Source: Campylobacter troglodytis (GTDB lineage Bacteria; Campylobacterota; Campylobacteria; Campylobacterales; Campylobacteraceae). Taken from it: 50,431 bases of DNA. Within the stretch, counting starts at the first letter, position 1. Each line of letters opens with the position of its first letter. This document shows positions 1 through 8,404 of this stretch, piece by piece. A program made the translations under genes and the position numbers. The DNA lies in NCBI RefSeq assembly GCF_006864425.1, contig NZ_QHLI01000015.1:1-50431 (forward strand), written 5' to 3'. The notes beneath the pieces are model-generated. The model was given only the letters and a program-made list of their open reading frames with translations. It had not been told where the DNA came from and did no database searches.

Positions 1-555
1 GCCATCAAGCCCTTTAAGCCTTTCATTTCCTATGCAAATGCCTATATTCCAAACACTTCGCTCTTGCTTGTCATTGTTTAAATGCTTCATTGTTTTGTAG
101 TTAAAGGTGTATTTTGAATTCTTACTCTTACTACACCAAATCAAAGTCTCGTGAGCGTTACAAAGCCTTGTGCCTTTAAAATTTGGCACAGGGTTTGGCT
201 TAGCCCAAATGACATCATTAAGTATCCAAAAGCCTAAATCTTGCATTATATAACCAAGCCTAAAAATGTTTTGAAACGAGCCTATAACCCAAATGCTACC
301 ATTTTCTTTAAGCACACGGCGACACTCACAAAGCCAAGCCTTGCAAAATTCATCATAATGCTTTAAGGACTCAAATTTATCCCACTCATCCTCCACACCG
401 CTGAATTTCTCGCCACTCGTGCGAAGTAACTCACCCTCTGTTTGCATAAAATATGGCGGGTCGGCAAAGATTAAATCCACGCTTTTATCAGGCAAGGTTT
501 TAAGAATTTGCACACAGTCGCCTTGCAAAATCTCGTCTAAAACTAAATCTTTCAT
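1..555 (-). CDS. DNA adenine-N6 methyltransferase, CcrM/HinfI type, cut by the window edge
   Basis: Beta-class adenine methyltransferase of the M.HinfI/CcrM kind, which in known members methylates GANTC. The reverse strand is open from an ATG at 553-555 (AAGGA ribosome binding site just upstream) to base 1, giving 185 codons and no stop, so the C-terminus lies outside the window. Visible: the start MKDLVLDEILQGDCVQ, the catalytic motif IV FADPPYFMQ near residue 32, then VEDEWDKFES, RRVLKENGSIWVIGSF, QDLGFWILNDVIWAKPNP and a late ICIGNERLKGLDG. This order (DPPY before the SAM-binding part) and the DVIW-x-K-x-NP-x-PNF run are typical of CcrM-like enzymes. No restriction endonuclease is visible beside it, so solitary or restriction-linked status is open. 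Target GANTC is inferred from the family, not shown here. Confidence 0.85.
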   Translation of the reverse strand, partial: MKDLVLDEILQGDCVQILKTLPDKSVDLIFADPPYFMQTEGELLRTSGEKFSGVEDEWDKFESLKHYDEFCKAWLCECRRVLKENGSIWVIGSFQNIFRLGYIMQDLGFWILNDVIWAKPNPVPNFKGTRLCNAHETLIWCSKSKNSKYTFNYKTMKHLNNDKQERSVWNIGICIGNERLKGLDG

Positions 556-1068
556 TTCAAAAGTCCTTATAAATTTTCAAACTGCATACAAGATTATATT
601 ACGGCATTATAAACTAATGCAATTTTTTAATTTAAAAGCCCTTTAAACGCTTTTTAAAGAGAGTTTAAAAGGCTTTTAAAAAAGCATTTTATAAAAAGTC
701 TAAATGGTTTTGAGCTTGAATTTAAGGCCCTAATCTTAGGCTTAAATTGAAATGTTTTTAAGCATTGAGCCTTAAAAAATTCAAAGTTCTTATTTTTTGT
801 CTCTTTTGTAAAAAGCCTTGAATTTAAAGCCTTGAATTTTAAAACAAAAAGGGCTAAATCCACCTCAATAGGATTTTCAAAATGCCTTAAACCATCTTTT
901 ATATTTCTTGAAATGGGTTGAGTTTAAGAAATTAAAATCTAGCTAGGCTAGCTTTTGCCTTTTAGCCTTTTTTAAGATCCTTTCAAGTAAGGTGCTTAAA
1001 ATTTTAAGGCTTTAAATTTGCAAGGCAAAAGATTTTAAAGCCTCTTTGAATTTAAAATGAGTTTGTAT
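556..1068. other. gene-poor interval rich in TTGAATTTAAA-type motifs
   Basis: No convincing gene. The stretch is packed with short related strings such as TTTAAAGCCTTGAATTT and its reverse complement. A 69-residue reverse-strand open frame at 654-863 is made of Phe, Lys, Leu and Asn and simply translates this repeat material, so I do not call it. Confidence 0.6.
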
Positions 1069-1416
1069 TTAAGCCTTTATTTTTTCATACTCTAAGCCAA
1101 CATAAACCTTCCCCTTACTTTCTATGACAGGTCTTTTGATGAGGCTTGGGCTTTGTAAGATTAGCCTTTCAAGCTCGGTTACACCTTTTGAATCTTGCAT
1201 AAGATTAGCTATTTTTTCTTTATTTAATCCTAATTTTTTAGCTGAAATGCCTGAGGAGTTTATAAGCTCGTTTAAGGCTTTTTGTTCTAGCCACAATTTC
1301 AAAGTAGCCTCATCAAGCTTTTTAATGTCGCAAAAGTCATATTTCAAGCCTAAGTTTTGTAAAAATTCACAGCCCTTTTTTACTGAGTTGCAATTTTTGA
1401 TTCCATAAAGTTTCAT
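1069..1416 (-). CDS. ArsC/Spx-family (YffB-like) thioredoxin-fold protein
   Basis: A 115-residue protein of the ArsC/Spx superfamily. It opens MKLYGIKNCNSVKKG, with the single N-terminal Cys (C9) and the C-x3-K arrangement of YffB/arsenate-reductase-like proteins rather than the CxxC of Spx, and ends with the family's LIKRPVIE strand-turn (residues about 92-99) and VGLEYEKI. The length matches the family (about 115). Start chosen at 1416 because a TGC-TAAAAT extended -10 (1444-1452) and an AAAGGATAAAA ribosome binding site lie directly upstream. It follows the trmD-rplS-DAHP synthase operon as I recall Cj0717 doing in C. jejuni, but here a terminator separates them. Substrate is unknown; arsenate or glutathione-linked reduction is only a family possibility. 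Confidence 0.85.
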   Translation of the reverse strand: MKLYGIKNCNSVKKGCEFLQNLGLKYDFCDIKKLDEATLKLWLEQKALNELINSSGISAKKLGLNKEKIANLMQDSKGVTELERLILQSPSLIKRPVIESKGKVYVGLEYEKIKA

Positions 1417-1443
1417 TTTTATCCTTTGAATTTAATCTTAATA

Positions 1444-1452
1444 ATTTTAGCA
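1444..1452 (-). promoter_or_regulatory. extended -10 promoter of the ArsC-family gene
   Basis: Reverse strand reads TGCTAAAAT about 28 nt before the ATG at 1416. The same TGC plus -10 form recurs before trmD, the DUF945 gene, cutA and the porin. Confidence 0.5.
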
Positions 1453-1633
1453 AAAGTGCTGTTTAGATTTTGTAAAACTGTAAGTTTGCCTTGAAAGCTT
1501 GTATGCTTTGAGTGAGAAATTATGAGTTTGTAAGAGGCAAAATTTGTGGTTTTGTTTAAAAAGCCTTGATTTATCATACAAACTAGTCTTTTGAAAAATA
1601 GCAAACTGTGGCAAGATAAAAAGTTCTTTATAA

Positions 1634-1662
1634 AAAGCCTAGTTTTAAAAGCACTAGGCTTT
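1634..1662 (-). terminator. terminator of the trmD-rplS-DAHP synthase operon
   Basis: A perfect 10-bp stem AAAGCCTAGT / ACTAGGCTTT with a 9-nt loop. On the minus strand it is followed by TTATAAAGAA and lies about 120 nt past the stop of the DAHP synthase gene. Confidence 0.65.
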
Positions 1663-1783
1663 GGGTTTGTTTTAAAGAGTAACTAAGCTACTTAACCCTT
1701 TCACAAAGGCTTTGAATTTAAGTCTTTAAATTCAGCTTACTTACATTGAGTTTAGAAATTCAGTCCAATTAAGACACAAAGCC

Positions 1784-3130
1784 TTAGTTTTTTTGCGTCC
1801 TAGCCTTTTTTACAAAATCGGCTATTAAAAAGGCTATTTCTAGGGCTTGTTCGGCATTTAGCCTTGGATCGCACTGGGTTTCATAGCGGGTTTGAAGATT
1901 TTCTGGGGTAACATTTCTGCCAACGCATTCTGTAACATCTTGTCCTGTCATCTCCAAATGCACCCCACCCGCATAAACGCCCTCAGCATAGGCTATCTCA
2001 AAGAAGGCTTTAAGCTCAGCTACAATCTTATCAAATTCACGGGTTTTAAGATTACCAGCCTTCACTGTGTTTCCATGCATAGGATCTATGCTGTAAATGA
2101 GATTTAAGCCCTCGCTTTTTAGCCCTTTTAAAATGGGAGGTAAATTGCTTTCTATCTTATCAGCACCCATTCTGATGATGAAATTTAGCCTTCCTGCTTC
2201 GTTGTTTGGATTAAGAGCGGCTGCAAGGGCTTTGATCTCATCTGGCTTTGCTGTGGGTCCTACCTTTACTCCTATGGGATTTTTAACCCCACTTAAAAAA
2301 TGCACATGAGCCTCATCAAGCCCACGAGTTCTTTCTCCTATCCAAAGCATATGAGCAGAGCAATCATAAATGTCCCCACTGGTGCTATCTACACGGGTTA
2401 AAGCCTCCTCATAAGGTAGCAACAAGGCTTCGTGTGAGGTGTAAATGCTAGTTTCTCTTAAATTTGGCACATTCTTTGAGCTGATGCCACAAGCTTCCAT
2501 AAAGGCAAGTGCTTGAGAAATTTGCTCACTTAAAGCCTCATAACGACTTCCAAGCTCAGCCTTTTTCAAAAAACGCAAATTCCAATTATGCACCTGATGT
2601 AAATCCGCTAACCCCCCTCTTGCAAAGCCTCGCAGTAAATTCAAGGTAGCAGCACTTTGATAATAAGCCTCAAGCATTCTTTTTGGCTGAGGTACCCTTG
2701 CTTCTTCATTAAATTCAAAGCCATTTATAATGTCGCCTCTGTAGCTAGGAAGACTAAGTCCGTCTAAATCCTCATAATCGCTACTTCTAGGCTTTGCAAA
2801 CTGCCCTGCTAAACGTGCCACCTTTACCACAGGGCAACCTCCTGCAAAGGTCAGCACAATTGCCATTTGCAAGATGAGCTTAAACATATCTCTAATATTT
2901 ACAGCACCAAAATTCTCAAAGCTCTCAGCACAGTCTCCACCTTGTAGCAAAAAGGCCTCTTTGTTTGCTACAAGTGCGAGTTTTTCTTTTAAATTCCTAA
3001 CCTCTCCTGCGAAGATAAGAGGGGGTAATTTTTCTAGTCTTTGTAGGGTGCTTTGAAGTTCTTTGTCATTAGGATAAGTAGGCTGCTGCTTTATGGGAAA
3101 GGATCTCCAACTTTCTTTGCTCCAAGTCAT
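1784..3130 (-). CDS. class II 3-deoxy-7-phosphoheptulonate (DAHP) synthase
   Basis: First enzyme of the shikimate pathway: condenses phosphoenolpyruvate and erythrose 4-phosphate to DAHP in the cytosol. 448 residues, the normal size for the class II (plant/Mycobacterium-type) family. Recognisable landmarks: MTWSKESWRSFPIKQQP at the N-terminus, LLQGGDCAESF (metal and substrate region, about residue 62), RLAGQFAKPRSSD (about 106), LSLPSYRGDI, ETSIYTSHEALLLPYEEALTR, HMLWIGERTR, IDPMHGNT, and VHLEMTGQDVTEC near the C-terminus. It is the third gene of the operon, 20 nt after rplS. The transthyretin-like gene that I recall between these two in C. jejuni is absent here. No separate regulatory domain is visible. 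Confidence 0.96.
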   Translation of the reverse strand: MTWSKESWRSFPIKQQPTYPNDKELQSTLQRLEKLPPLIFAGEVRNLKEKLALVANKEAFLLQGGDCAESFENFGAVNIRDMFKLILQMAIVLTFAGGCPVVKVARLAGQFAKPRSSDYEDLDGLSLPSYRGDIINGFEFNEEARVPQPKRMLEAYYQSAATLNLLRGFARGGLADLHQVHNWNLRFLKKAELGSRYEALSEQISQALAFMEACGISSKNVPNLRETSIYTSHEALLLPYEEALTRVDSTSGDIYDCSAHMLWIGERTRGLDEAHVHFLSGVKNPIGVKVGPTAKPDEIKALAAALNPNNEAGRLNFIIRMGADKIESNLPPILKGLKSEGLNLIYSIDPMHGNTVKAGNLKTREFDKIVAELKAFFEIAYAEGVYAGGVHLEMTGQDVTECVGRNVTPENLQTRYETQCDPRLNAEQALEIAFLIADFVKKARTQKN

Positions 3131-3150
3131 AATATAGCCTTAAAAAATCT

Positions 3151-3507
3151 TTAATTTTTTAGCTCTTTGATACGAGCAGCCTTTCCTCTTCGGTTTCTTA
3201 GATAATAAAGCCTTGCACGGCGAACCCTTCCCTTTCTAAGAACGGTTATTTCTTCTAAGCTCTCACTATAAATAGGGAAAATTCTCTCAACTCCAACCCC
3301 ATTAGCACCTATCTTGCGAACAGTAAAGGTCTCGCCAACCCCTACTCCTCTTCTTACTATGCAAACGCCTTCAAAATTTTGTATGCGGCTTTTTTCTCCC
3401 TCTTTTATGCGAATGGCAAGTCTTAGAGTATCTCCAGCACGAAAACTAGGAACCTTCTTTACTTCAAGTTGCTTTGCTTCAAACTGCTCTATGAATTTAT
3501 TTCTCAT
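3151..3507 (-). CDS. rplS: 50S ribosomal protein L19
   Basis: L19 of the large ribosomal subunit, 118 residues. The body [19 protein letters not shown] ... [25 protein letters not shown] ... [20 protein letters not shown] is diagnostic. Two ATG codons are adjacent (3510 and 3507). I prefer the second because it gives [13 protein letters not shown] and better spacing from the AAAGGAT ribosome binding site; the first would add one Met. The trmD stop codon (TGA) is embedded in ATGATG, so the two genes are translationally coupled. Confidence 0.96.
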   Translation of the reverse strand: MRNKFIEQFEAKQLEVKKVPSFRAGDTLRLAIRIKEGEKSRIQNFEGVCIVRRGVGVGETFTVRKIGANGVGVERIFPIYSESLEEITVLRKGRVRRARLYYLRNRRGKAARIKELKN

Positions 3508-4214
3508 CATTTATCCTTTAAGTTGGCTTTTTGAGCCAAAAATGGACGAAAAAACTTCGTCTTACACAAAGATAATTTGTGTTTTAAATCGCTAATTTTA
3601 GCGTGATTTCCCTTTAAAAAAGCTGAAATAGAGCTTAATTTCTCTCCCTCTTTTTCAAATTCAAAGGGCTTACTAAAAGAGGGTGCTTCTAAGAGATCAT
3701 TTTCAAAGCTTTCCTCCTTTAAGCTTTCTTCATTGCCAAGAACCCCTTTGATATTACGAGCTATGCTATCACAAAGCATTAGGGCTGGCAGTTCTGCGCC
3801 CGTTAGCACAAAATCACCCACACAAAAAAGCTCATCGGCAAAATTCTCAATCACCCTCTCATCTATGCCCTCATAACGACCACAAACAAAGCACAAATGC
3901 TCTTCTTTTGCTAATCTCTTGGCATCCTTTTGCTTAAAGGGCTTAGCAACAGGGCTTAAAAAAATGAATTTAACGGCATTATCTTGTTTTTTTATGTGTA
4001 AAAGCGTATCAAATAGAGGCTGAATTTGCATTAAAAGCCCTGCACCTCCGCTTATTTGGTAATCATCTACCTTTTTGTGTTTGTTCAAACTAAAAGCTCT
4101 TGGATTAAAAAAGGCTATTTCAAAGAGCTTGTTTTCAAGTGCTTTTGCAAGTATGGAGTCCTCAAAATAAGGCTTGATTAGGTTTGGAAAGATACTAACA
4201 AAGCTAAATTTCAT
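3507..4214 (-). CDS. trmD: tRNA (guanine-37-N1)-methyltransferase
   Basis: SPOUT-class enzyme that uses S-adenosylmethionine to make m1G37 in tRNAs and so prevents +1 frameshifting. 235 residues. Visible: [21 protein letters not shown], the [22 protein letters not shown] region, the knot segments FLSPVAKPF and [13 protein letters not shown], then [19 protein letters not shown] with the conserved ELPA, and a C-terminal helical domain. First gene of trmD-rplS-DAHP synthase. The usual upstream partners (rpsP, rimM) are not next to it: the next gene is the divergent efp, so the operon has been split or moved. Confidence 0.95.
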   Translation of the reverse strand: MKFSFVSIFPNLIKPYFEDSILAKALENKLFEIAFFNPRAFSLNKHKKVDDYQISGGAGLLMQIQPLFDTLLHIKKQDNAVKFIFLSPVAKPFKQKDAKRLAKEEHLCFVCGRYEGIDERVIENFADELFCVGDFVLTGAELPALMLCDSIARNIKGVLGNEESLKEESFENDLLEAPSFSKPFEFEKEGEKLSSISAFLKGNHAKISDLKHKLSLCKTKFFRPFLAQKANLKDK

Positions 4215-4257
4215 TTTGCTTCCTTTAAAGGCGGTTAAAAAAGTGCTTTTTGGCTTG

Positions 4258-4266
4258 ATTATAGCA
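4258..4266 (-). promoter_or_regulatory. extended -10 promoter of the trmD operon
   Basis: Reverse strand reads TGCTATAAT, ending about 44 nt before the trmD ATG. It is followed by GGCTTTT and a good AAAGGAAG ribosome binding site. Confidence 0.6.
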
Positions 4267-4659
4267 AAGTTGATTTAAATCACAAGCAGATTTAAAAATC
4301 AAATTTAAGCTATAAACTTGGCTTTTAATCAAGCAAAGATAAAAATCTACATTGAATTTTTCTACAAAAGTATTGATTTTAGACAAAATTGGTCATTCTA
4401 CTAAGAAGCCAAAAATCTAGCATTTTCGCAAAAATGCCACAAGTAAAACTTATAAAAATTCACGCAAAATAGTGAATTTTAAGCCTCTTATCTACAAAAG
4501 ACAAAGAATAACAAAAGAATATTTTTTGACAAAAAGTCTTTAAATTCAAGGCTTAAAAAATTTACACTGTTTAAAAAGGCTTAATTTTTTAGGATATAAA
4601 CTGTGAATTTTAAAAAAATTTAGCTAAAATGTCTTTTTATTTTGCAAAAAAGGACAAAG
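4267..4659. other. divergent trmD/efp intergenic region
   Basis: No gene. It holds a diverged member of the dispersed repeat family with TTGGTCATTCTACTAAG near 4390 and AAAAATTCACGCAAA near 4456, then AT-rich DNA. A possible -10 for efp (TAAAAT, 4625-4630) lies 30 nt before the efp ATG. Confidence 0.5.
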
Positions 4660-5229
4660 ATGGCTACTTATGCTATGGGAGATTTAAAAAAGGGCTTAAA
4701 GATTGAAATAGATGGAATTCCTTTTAAGATAGTGGAGTATCAGCATGTAAAGCCGGGCAAGGGGCCTGCCTTTGTTAGGATTAAAATAAAATCATTTTTA
4801 GACGGCAGGGTGCTTGAAAAAACTATGCACGCAGGGGATAAATGCGAGGCACCAAATCTTGAAGATAAAAAAATGCAATACCTCTATGATGATGGGGAAA
4901 ACTGTCAGTTTATGGACACTACTACTTATGAGCAAGTAGCAATTAGCGTAGATGATGTAGGGGAGGCGAAAAAATGGATGCTTGATGGGATGATGGTTGA
5001 TGTGATGTTTCACAATGGCAAAGCCATAGGAGTTGAGGTGCCTCAGGTGGTGGAGCTTAAAATCATACAAACCCCTCCAAATTTCAGAGGAGACACTCAA
5101 GGATCAAATAAAAAGCCAGCCACCCTTGAAACAGGAGCTGTGGTGCAAATACCCTTTCACGTCCTAGAAGGAGAGGTTATAAGAGTAGATACTGTGCGTG
5201 GAGAGTACATAGAAAAGGCTGGAAAATAA
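4660..5229 (+). CDS. efp: translation elongation factor P
   Basis: EF-P relieves ribosomes stalled at polyproline. 189 residues with the start at 4660 ([12 protein letters not shown]), chosen because AAAAAAGGACAAAG sits directly upstream; the longer TTG start at 4642 would consume this ribosome binding site. The modification loop is [10 protein letters not shown] with Lys34 at the tip, the position beta-lysylated by EpmA in E. coli, so this is a lysine-type and not an arginine-type EF-P. The downstream body ([26 protein letters not shown], two C-terminal OB domains ending in [11 protein letters not shown]) is normal. No epmA/epmB is in the window. Monocistronic by its isolation. Confidence 0.97.
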   Translation: MATYAMGDLKKGLKIEIDGIPFKIVEYQHVKPGKGPAFVRIKIKSFLDGRVLEKTMHAGDKCEAPNLEDKKMQYLYDDGENCQFMDTTTYEQVAISVDDVGEAKKWMLDGMMVDVMFHNGKAIGVEVPQVVELKIIQTPPNFRGDTQGSNKKPATLETGAVVQIPFHVLEGEVIRVDTVRGEYIEKAGK

Positions 5230-5830
5230 GGCATTTATTTTAAAGAATGAGGCTTTAAGCTTGAATTTTTAGCTCTTTTTAGGCTCAAAAGGTGTTCATT
5301 TTAGATGAAATATTATAACTGTAATTTTAAGCAAAGAATTTAAGCATTTTAGCAAAAATCTCACAAGCAAGGTTGTAAGAATTCACGCCTTTGCTTGAAT
5401 TCTTTTTAGCTTATTCTTCACAAAAAATTCAAATTGACAAAACATCACGACTTTGAAAAATCCCACAAATTAACATTGGCTATTTTAGTTTTTTAAAATA
5501 GAACCTTAACATTAGTAAAATTCACGCCTTTGCTTGAATTTTTTGAGTTTCTTTGCCACAAAAAAAATCAAAAAATAATGCCTTTTTTGAAAAATAAACC
5601 TTAAATTTATGCCCTCTTTTGAATTTAAACTCTCAAAAAAGAAACTTAATTCAATTAAACTTACATCAAAGGGTTTTTAAATTAAGATCTATAAAAAACA
5701 AGGCTTCTTTGCTAAGTTCTCAGATCGAAGTTAATAAATTTTGAGCTATTTTTACCTAGCTTTTATCATGTCTTTTAAAGATTTATACAAAAACTTTTAT
5801 GTTTGACAAAATCTGCTTAAAGAAAACATA
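5230..5830. other. intergenic region with repeat-family remnants
   Basis: No gene. Two related segments carry AATTCACGCCTTTGCTTGAATT (around 5382 and 5520), each followed by a TTTCTTTGCCACAAAAAA or TTCTTCACAAAAAA type tail. They are diverged copies of the dispersed repeat seen elsewhere. Confidence 0.5.
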
Positions 5831-6074
5831 ATGGCAAAAGATAGCGTAAAACACTTCAAATTCAAAATTTGCAAAAGAAAGCAGATTAAGCACATAAAGA
5901 ATTTTTTGCTTAATGCTCTTATAGCTTCGTGATAGAAGAGGCCTTGCAAGGGCTAGCTTAGCTCAGTTTCAGATCAAGGAAATTTTCACGCACTTAAAAG
6001 AGGCTGAATTTAGTTCTAATACGAAAATTCAAGATCAAGCTTTGTATAAAATCTTACTAAAAATGATAAGATAA
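5831..6074 (+). pseudogene. frameshifted gene remnant, unknown protein (fragment copy 1)
   Basis: Two overlapping open frames read like one broken small gene. ATG at 5831 gives 33 residues (MAKDSVKHFKF ... NFLLNALIAS), ending in TGA at 5930-5932. A second frame from 5925 gives 49 residues (LRDRRGLARASLAQFQIK, then EIFTHLKEAEFSSNTKIQDQ, then ALYKILLKMIR), ending at 6074. The second frame has coding-like composition unlike its surroundings. The same C-terminal pattern HLKE-x-EF-xx-NTKI-xx-Q recurs at 6168-6275 and on the reverse strand at 38198-38335. I do not recognise the parent protein. Confidence 0.45.
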
Positions 6075-6340
6075 AATCCGCTTAAGTTTAATTAAGCCAA
6101 AATTAAAATGAATTAGAGAAAATCCTAGGTAATTTTAGGCTAAGAGTATCAATCGCCAAAAATTTATTATTCATTTAAAAGAAAGGAATTTGCATACAAT
6201 ACAAAAAATTTAGGGCAAAATTCTCATCAAAATTTATTAAAATCGCTAAGAAAAAATCCTATTAAGTTTAATTGAATCTTAAATTTGATGAAAATTGATC
6301 TGGAAAAATCAAAGGTAATTTTAGGCTAAGAGTATCAACC
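6073..6340 (+). repeat. two imperfect direct repeats downstream of the fragments
   Basis: Each copy opens AAAATCC-xx-TTAAGTTTAATT and closes GGTAATTTTAGGCTAAGAG followed by TATCAA. Copy 1 is 6073-6153 and copy 2 is 6253-6338; a partial third opening (AAATCC ... AAGTTTAATTGA) is at 6361-6381. The closing motif is identical in both full copies while the middle has diverged, so the ends are the conserved part. Confidence 0.75.
6168..6275 (+). pseudogene. C-terminal gene fragment (copy 2)
   Basis: 36 in-frame codons (YSFKRKEFAYNTKNLGQ, then NSHQNLLKSLRKNPIKFN) ending in TGA at 6273-6275. It aligns with fragment copy 1 around EF-xx-NTK-xxx-Q and LLK-xx-R, and its DNA is about as similar to the reverse-strand copy at 38198-38335, sharing an exact stretch that includes AAAATTCTCATCAAAATTTA. 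No start codon or ribosome binding site. Confidence 0.55.
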
Positions 6341-6402
6341 CTCTAAATTTTAATTTGACAAAATCCATAAAAGTTTAATTGATCCTTGAATTTAAAAGCA
6401 AG

Positions 6403-6426
6403 AAGAGGTTAGTAAGCTAACCTCTT
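6403..6426 (-). terminator. terminator-like hairpin after the porin gene
   Basis: Perfect 10-bp stem AAGAGGTTAG / CTAACCTCTT with a 4-nt TAAG loop, 11 nt past the porin stop codon. On the minus strand it is followed by GCTTTTAAATT, a weak T tract. Confidence 0.7.
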
Positions 6427-6436
6427 AGTTTATGAG

Positions 6437-7795
6437 CTAGAAATCATATCTAGCCTGAAAGCGAATGGCATTTTTTGTGCTTGTTGCATCTTTTGAAGCC
6501 CCAAGTCCGTTTTTTGCCTTTGTGTTAAGATATGAGTAGTAGGTTAAAAAGCTTAGGCTATCATTATACTTCCAGCTAATTCTAGCCACGCCTTCCATCT
6601 TTTTACCCCCACCGTTTCTTGCATCAAAGGTAGCTGAGCCAGAGCCTATCTTGGTTCCTCCATAAACCCCTCTAAGTCCTATTCTTATATCAGAGGGCAG
6701 GGTATAGCCAAGATCAAAATACCCATATCTATTTTGCCCCTGTGATAAAACAGCCCAAGAACCTCTTTGATAAAAGATCTCTGTGCCTATAAAGAGATCC
6801 CCATCATTTCCTGTAGGCTCTTCAATGGTGTTGAGTGTGTATTTTTGCTTTTTACCAAACATAATGCCGCCCAAACTAGCATCAAAGCCGTGGGCTTTAA
6901 TCTCGCCTTTTAGATTGACAAGTTGACCGTTGTCTAAATTTACAAGCTCTTTAAGCTCCTTATTAACTGTGTTGCCGTAGTAGTTTGCATGAAGTCTCCA
7001 GCTAGCATCCTCTGAAAATTGCAAGTTATAATCAAGCTTTAATGCCCAAAGATTGGCAGTTTTTTGCCAATAAGCACCCCAAAGCTCAGCCTTGAAACCC
7101 TCAAAATCACCAAGCACAGCACCTCCGTACATATTATATTTATACAGCCTTGCATTCCAGCTTCTAGCAGTGTCTTGACTTAGGGTTGTAGTATTGTTTG
7201 CAGCAAGCCTATTTCCTATCAAATAAGTAAAATTCGCCTCATCATCTCCTGCTGCATTATTTGCCCCATCATCCTCAAAGCTATCTACTGCAAAAAGTGC
7301 CACAGTTAAACCATCCACAGAATAAGAAGCCTTAGCAGCCATACCAGCTAGATCATCGGTCCAAACTGTGTTAAGATTTTGACGACCAAGCTTTAAATTC
7401 AAGCCATAATCAGCATTTGCATACTCCAAATAGGCTTGTTTTAGATTAAAGGTTCTATTTGTAACAGCTCCTTGTGGCCAATTTCCTTCAGCAAAGCTGT
7501 GGTTGTTGCTAGAATGAAGAAGTTGTCCGAAGATACTAAAGCCATCTCCTATATCAGCCTTCACTCCAAGTTCTACCCTATATCTATGAGTTCCTGGATA
7601 TGGCACTCCTGCTGCATTTAGATCATAGCCTCCACCGTCTAGGGTCTTTTTTGTAAAACGGCCCGTATCATAACGGTACCAAGCAAAGCCGCTTAGATCT
7701 ACATTTTTAATAGCCTCTTCTAAGGACTTCGCACTCAGGGTTGAAAACGAACCAGCAGCAAGGGCTGCTATCAAACTAAGCTTAACAGTTCTCAT
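6437..7795 (-). CDS. porA: major outer membrane porin, Campylobacter MOMP (PorA) family
   Basis: Trimeric beta-barrel general porin of the outer membrane. 452 residues, slightly longer than C. jejuni PorA (about 424). Sec signal peptide MRTVKLSLIAALAAGSFSTLSA, then the family's mature start KSLEEAIKNVDLSGFAWYRYDTG. The rest is alternating amphipathic strands, with the motifs LGVKADIGDGFSIFGQLLHSS and LKLGRQNLNTVWTDDLAG, and a final ARYDF whose terminal Phe is the BAM-recognised C-terminal signature. Good AAAGGAGG ribosome binding site and an extended -10 upstream, hairpin downstream: a strong monocistronic unit. Loops differ from jejuni-type PorA, as expected for this variable surface antigen. 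Confidence 0.93.
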   Translation of the reverse strand: MRTVKLSLIAALAAGSFSTLSAKSLEEAIKNVDLSGFAWYRYDTGRFTKKTLDGGGYDLNAAGVPYPGTHRYRVELGVKADIGDGFSIFGQLLHSSNNHSFAEGNWPQGAVTNRTFNLKQAYLEYANADYGLNLKLGRQNLNTVWTDDLAGMAAKASYSVDGLTVALFAVDSFEDDGANNAAGDDEANFTYLIGNRLAANNTTTLSQDTARSWNARLYKYNMYGGAVLGDFEGFKAELWGAYWQKTANLWALKLDYNLQFSEDASWRLHANYYGNTVNKELKELVNLDNGQLVNLKGEIKAHGFDASLGGIMFGKKQKYTLNTIEEPTGNDGDLFIGTEIFYQRGSWAVLSQGQNRYGYFDLGYTLPSDIRIGLRGVYGGTKIGSGSATFDARNGGGKKMEGVARISWKYNDSLSFLTYYSYLNTKAKNGLGASKDATSTKNAIRFQARYDF

Positions 7796-7826
7796 ACTGT
7801 CCTCCTTTAAATTAAATATAAGCTTT

Positions 7827-7835
7827 ATATTAGCA
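7827..7835 (-). promoter_or_regulatory. extended -10 promoter of the porin gene
   Basis: Reverse strand reads TGCTAATAT, about 32 nt before the ATG, followed by TTTAAAGGAGG. A T-rich stretch (AAGCTTTTTTTGATAAAAAG) replaces a -35 box. Confidence 0.5.
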
Positions 7836-8404
7836 TAATTAGAAGGCTTTTTATCAAAAAAAGCTTAAATTTATTTAAAGGCTTGTTTCAAATCTCTAAG
7901 TTTAAAGGATTTTTGTTGTTTAAATTTAGCTTAATTTATATTTTTGCCTTGAAGGCAAAGGTTTTTTAAAAAAGCTAGGTTTTGTATGAGACACTTAAAT
8001 TTGCAAAAGAAATTGAGCTTTGGCAAAAAACTTTGTTTGTAGGAGCTTGACTTTGGCAAAGAAATTTTATTAGCACGAGAAACTGGGCTTTGAAATGCTT
8101 AGTAAAACTTAGATGAGAAAATATTTTGTTATAAAAGGCTTATGTAAAAATTCAAGGGTATAAGCTTGTGGTTAAAATTCACAAGTTTCATATTTTACTA
8201 TTTACATATGAAAGAATGAGACACAAATGAGCTTTTAAAGACAAAGTCTAAGTTACAATGGCAAAAAATAAGACAAAATTACCTAAAATCAAGTGTAAAA
8301 AAGCAAAAGCTGTGAAAAAATGAAAAAATGAAAAAATGAAAAATTCAAAACGAAGTTATGGATATAAAAAACTAAGCCTTACGAAATTTATGGATATGAA
8401 AAAA
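7836..8404. other. porin upstream region with tandem short repeats
   Basis: No gene. At its rarA-proximal end it has four copies of the octamer TGAAAAAA (8313-8343). A tandem pair of about 33 bp (ACGAAGTTATGGATAT ... ACTAAGCCTT, then ACGAAATTTATGGATAT ... ACTAAGCCTT) spans about 8352-8413; the second copy includes the rarA stop codon. Confidence 0.7.

Noticed and set aside
654-863. 69-residue reverse-strand frame
   Set aside because: Low-complexity F/K/L/N peptide from TTGAATTTAAA motifs, no ribosome binding site.
1419-1604. 61-residue reverse-strand frame upstream of the ArsC-family gene
   Set aside because: Overlaps the promoter and ribosome binding site of the real gene and resembles no family.
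4642-4660. Upstream TTG start for efp
   Set aside because: It would place the ribosome binding site inside the coding region; ATG at 4660 gives the standard EF-P N-terminus and Lys34.
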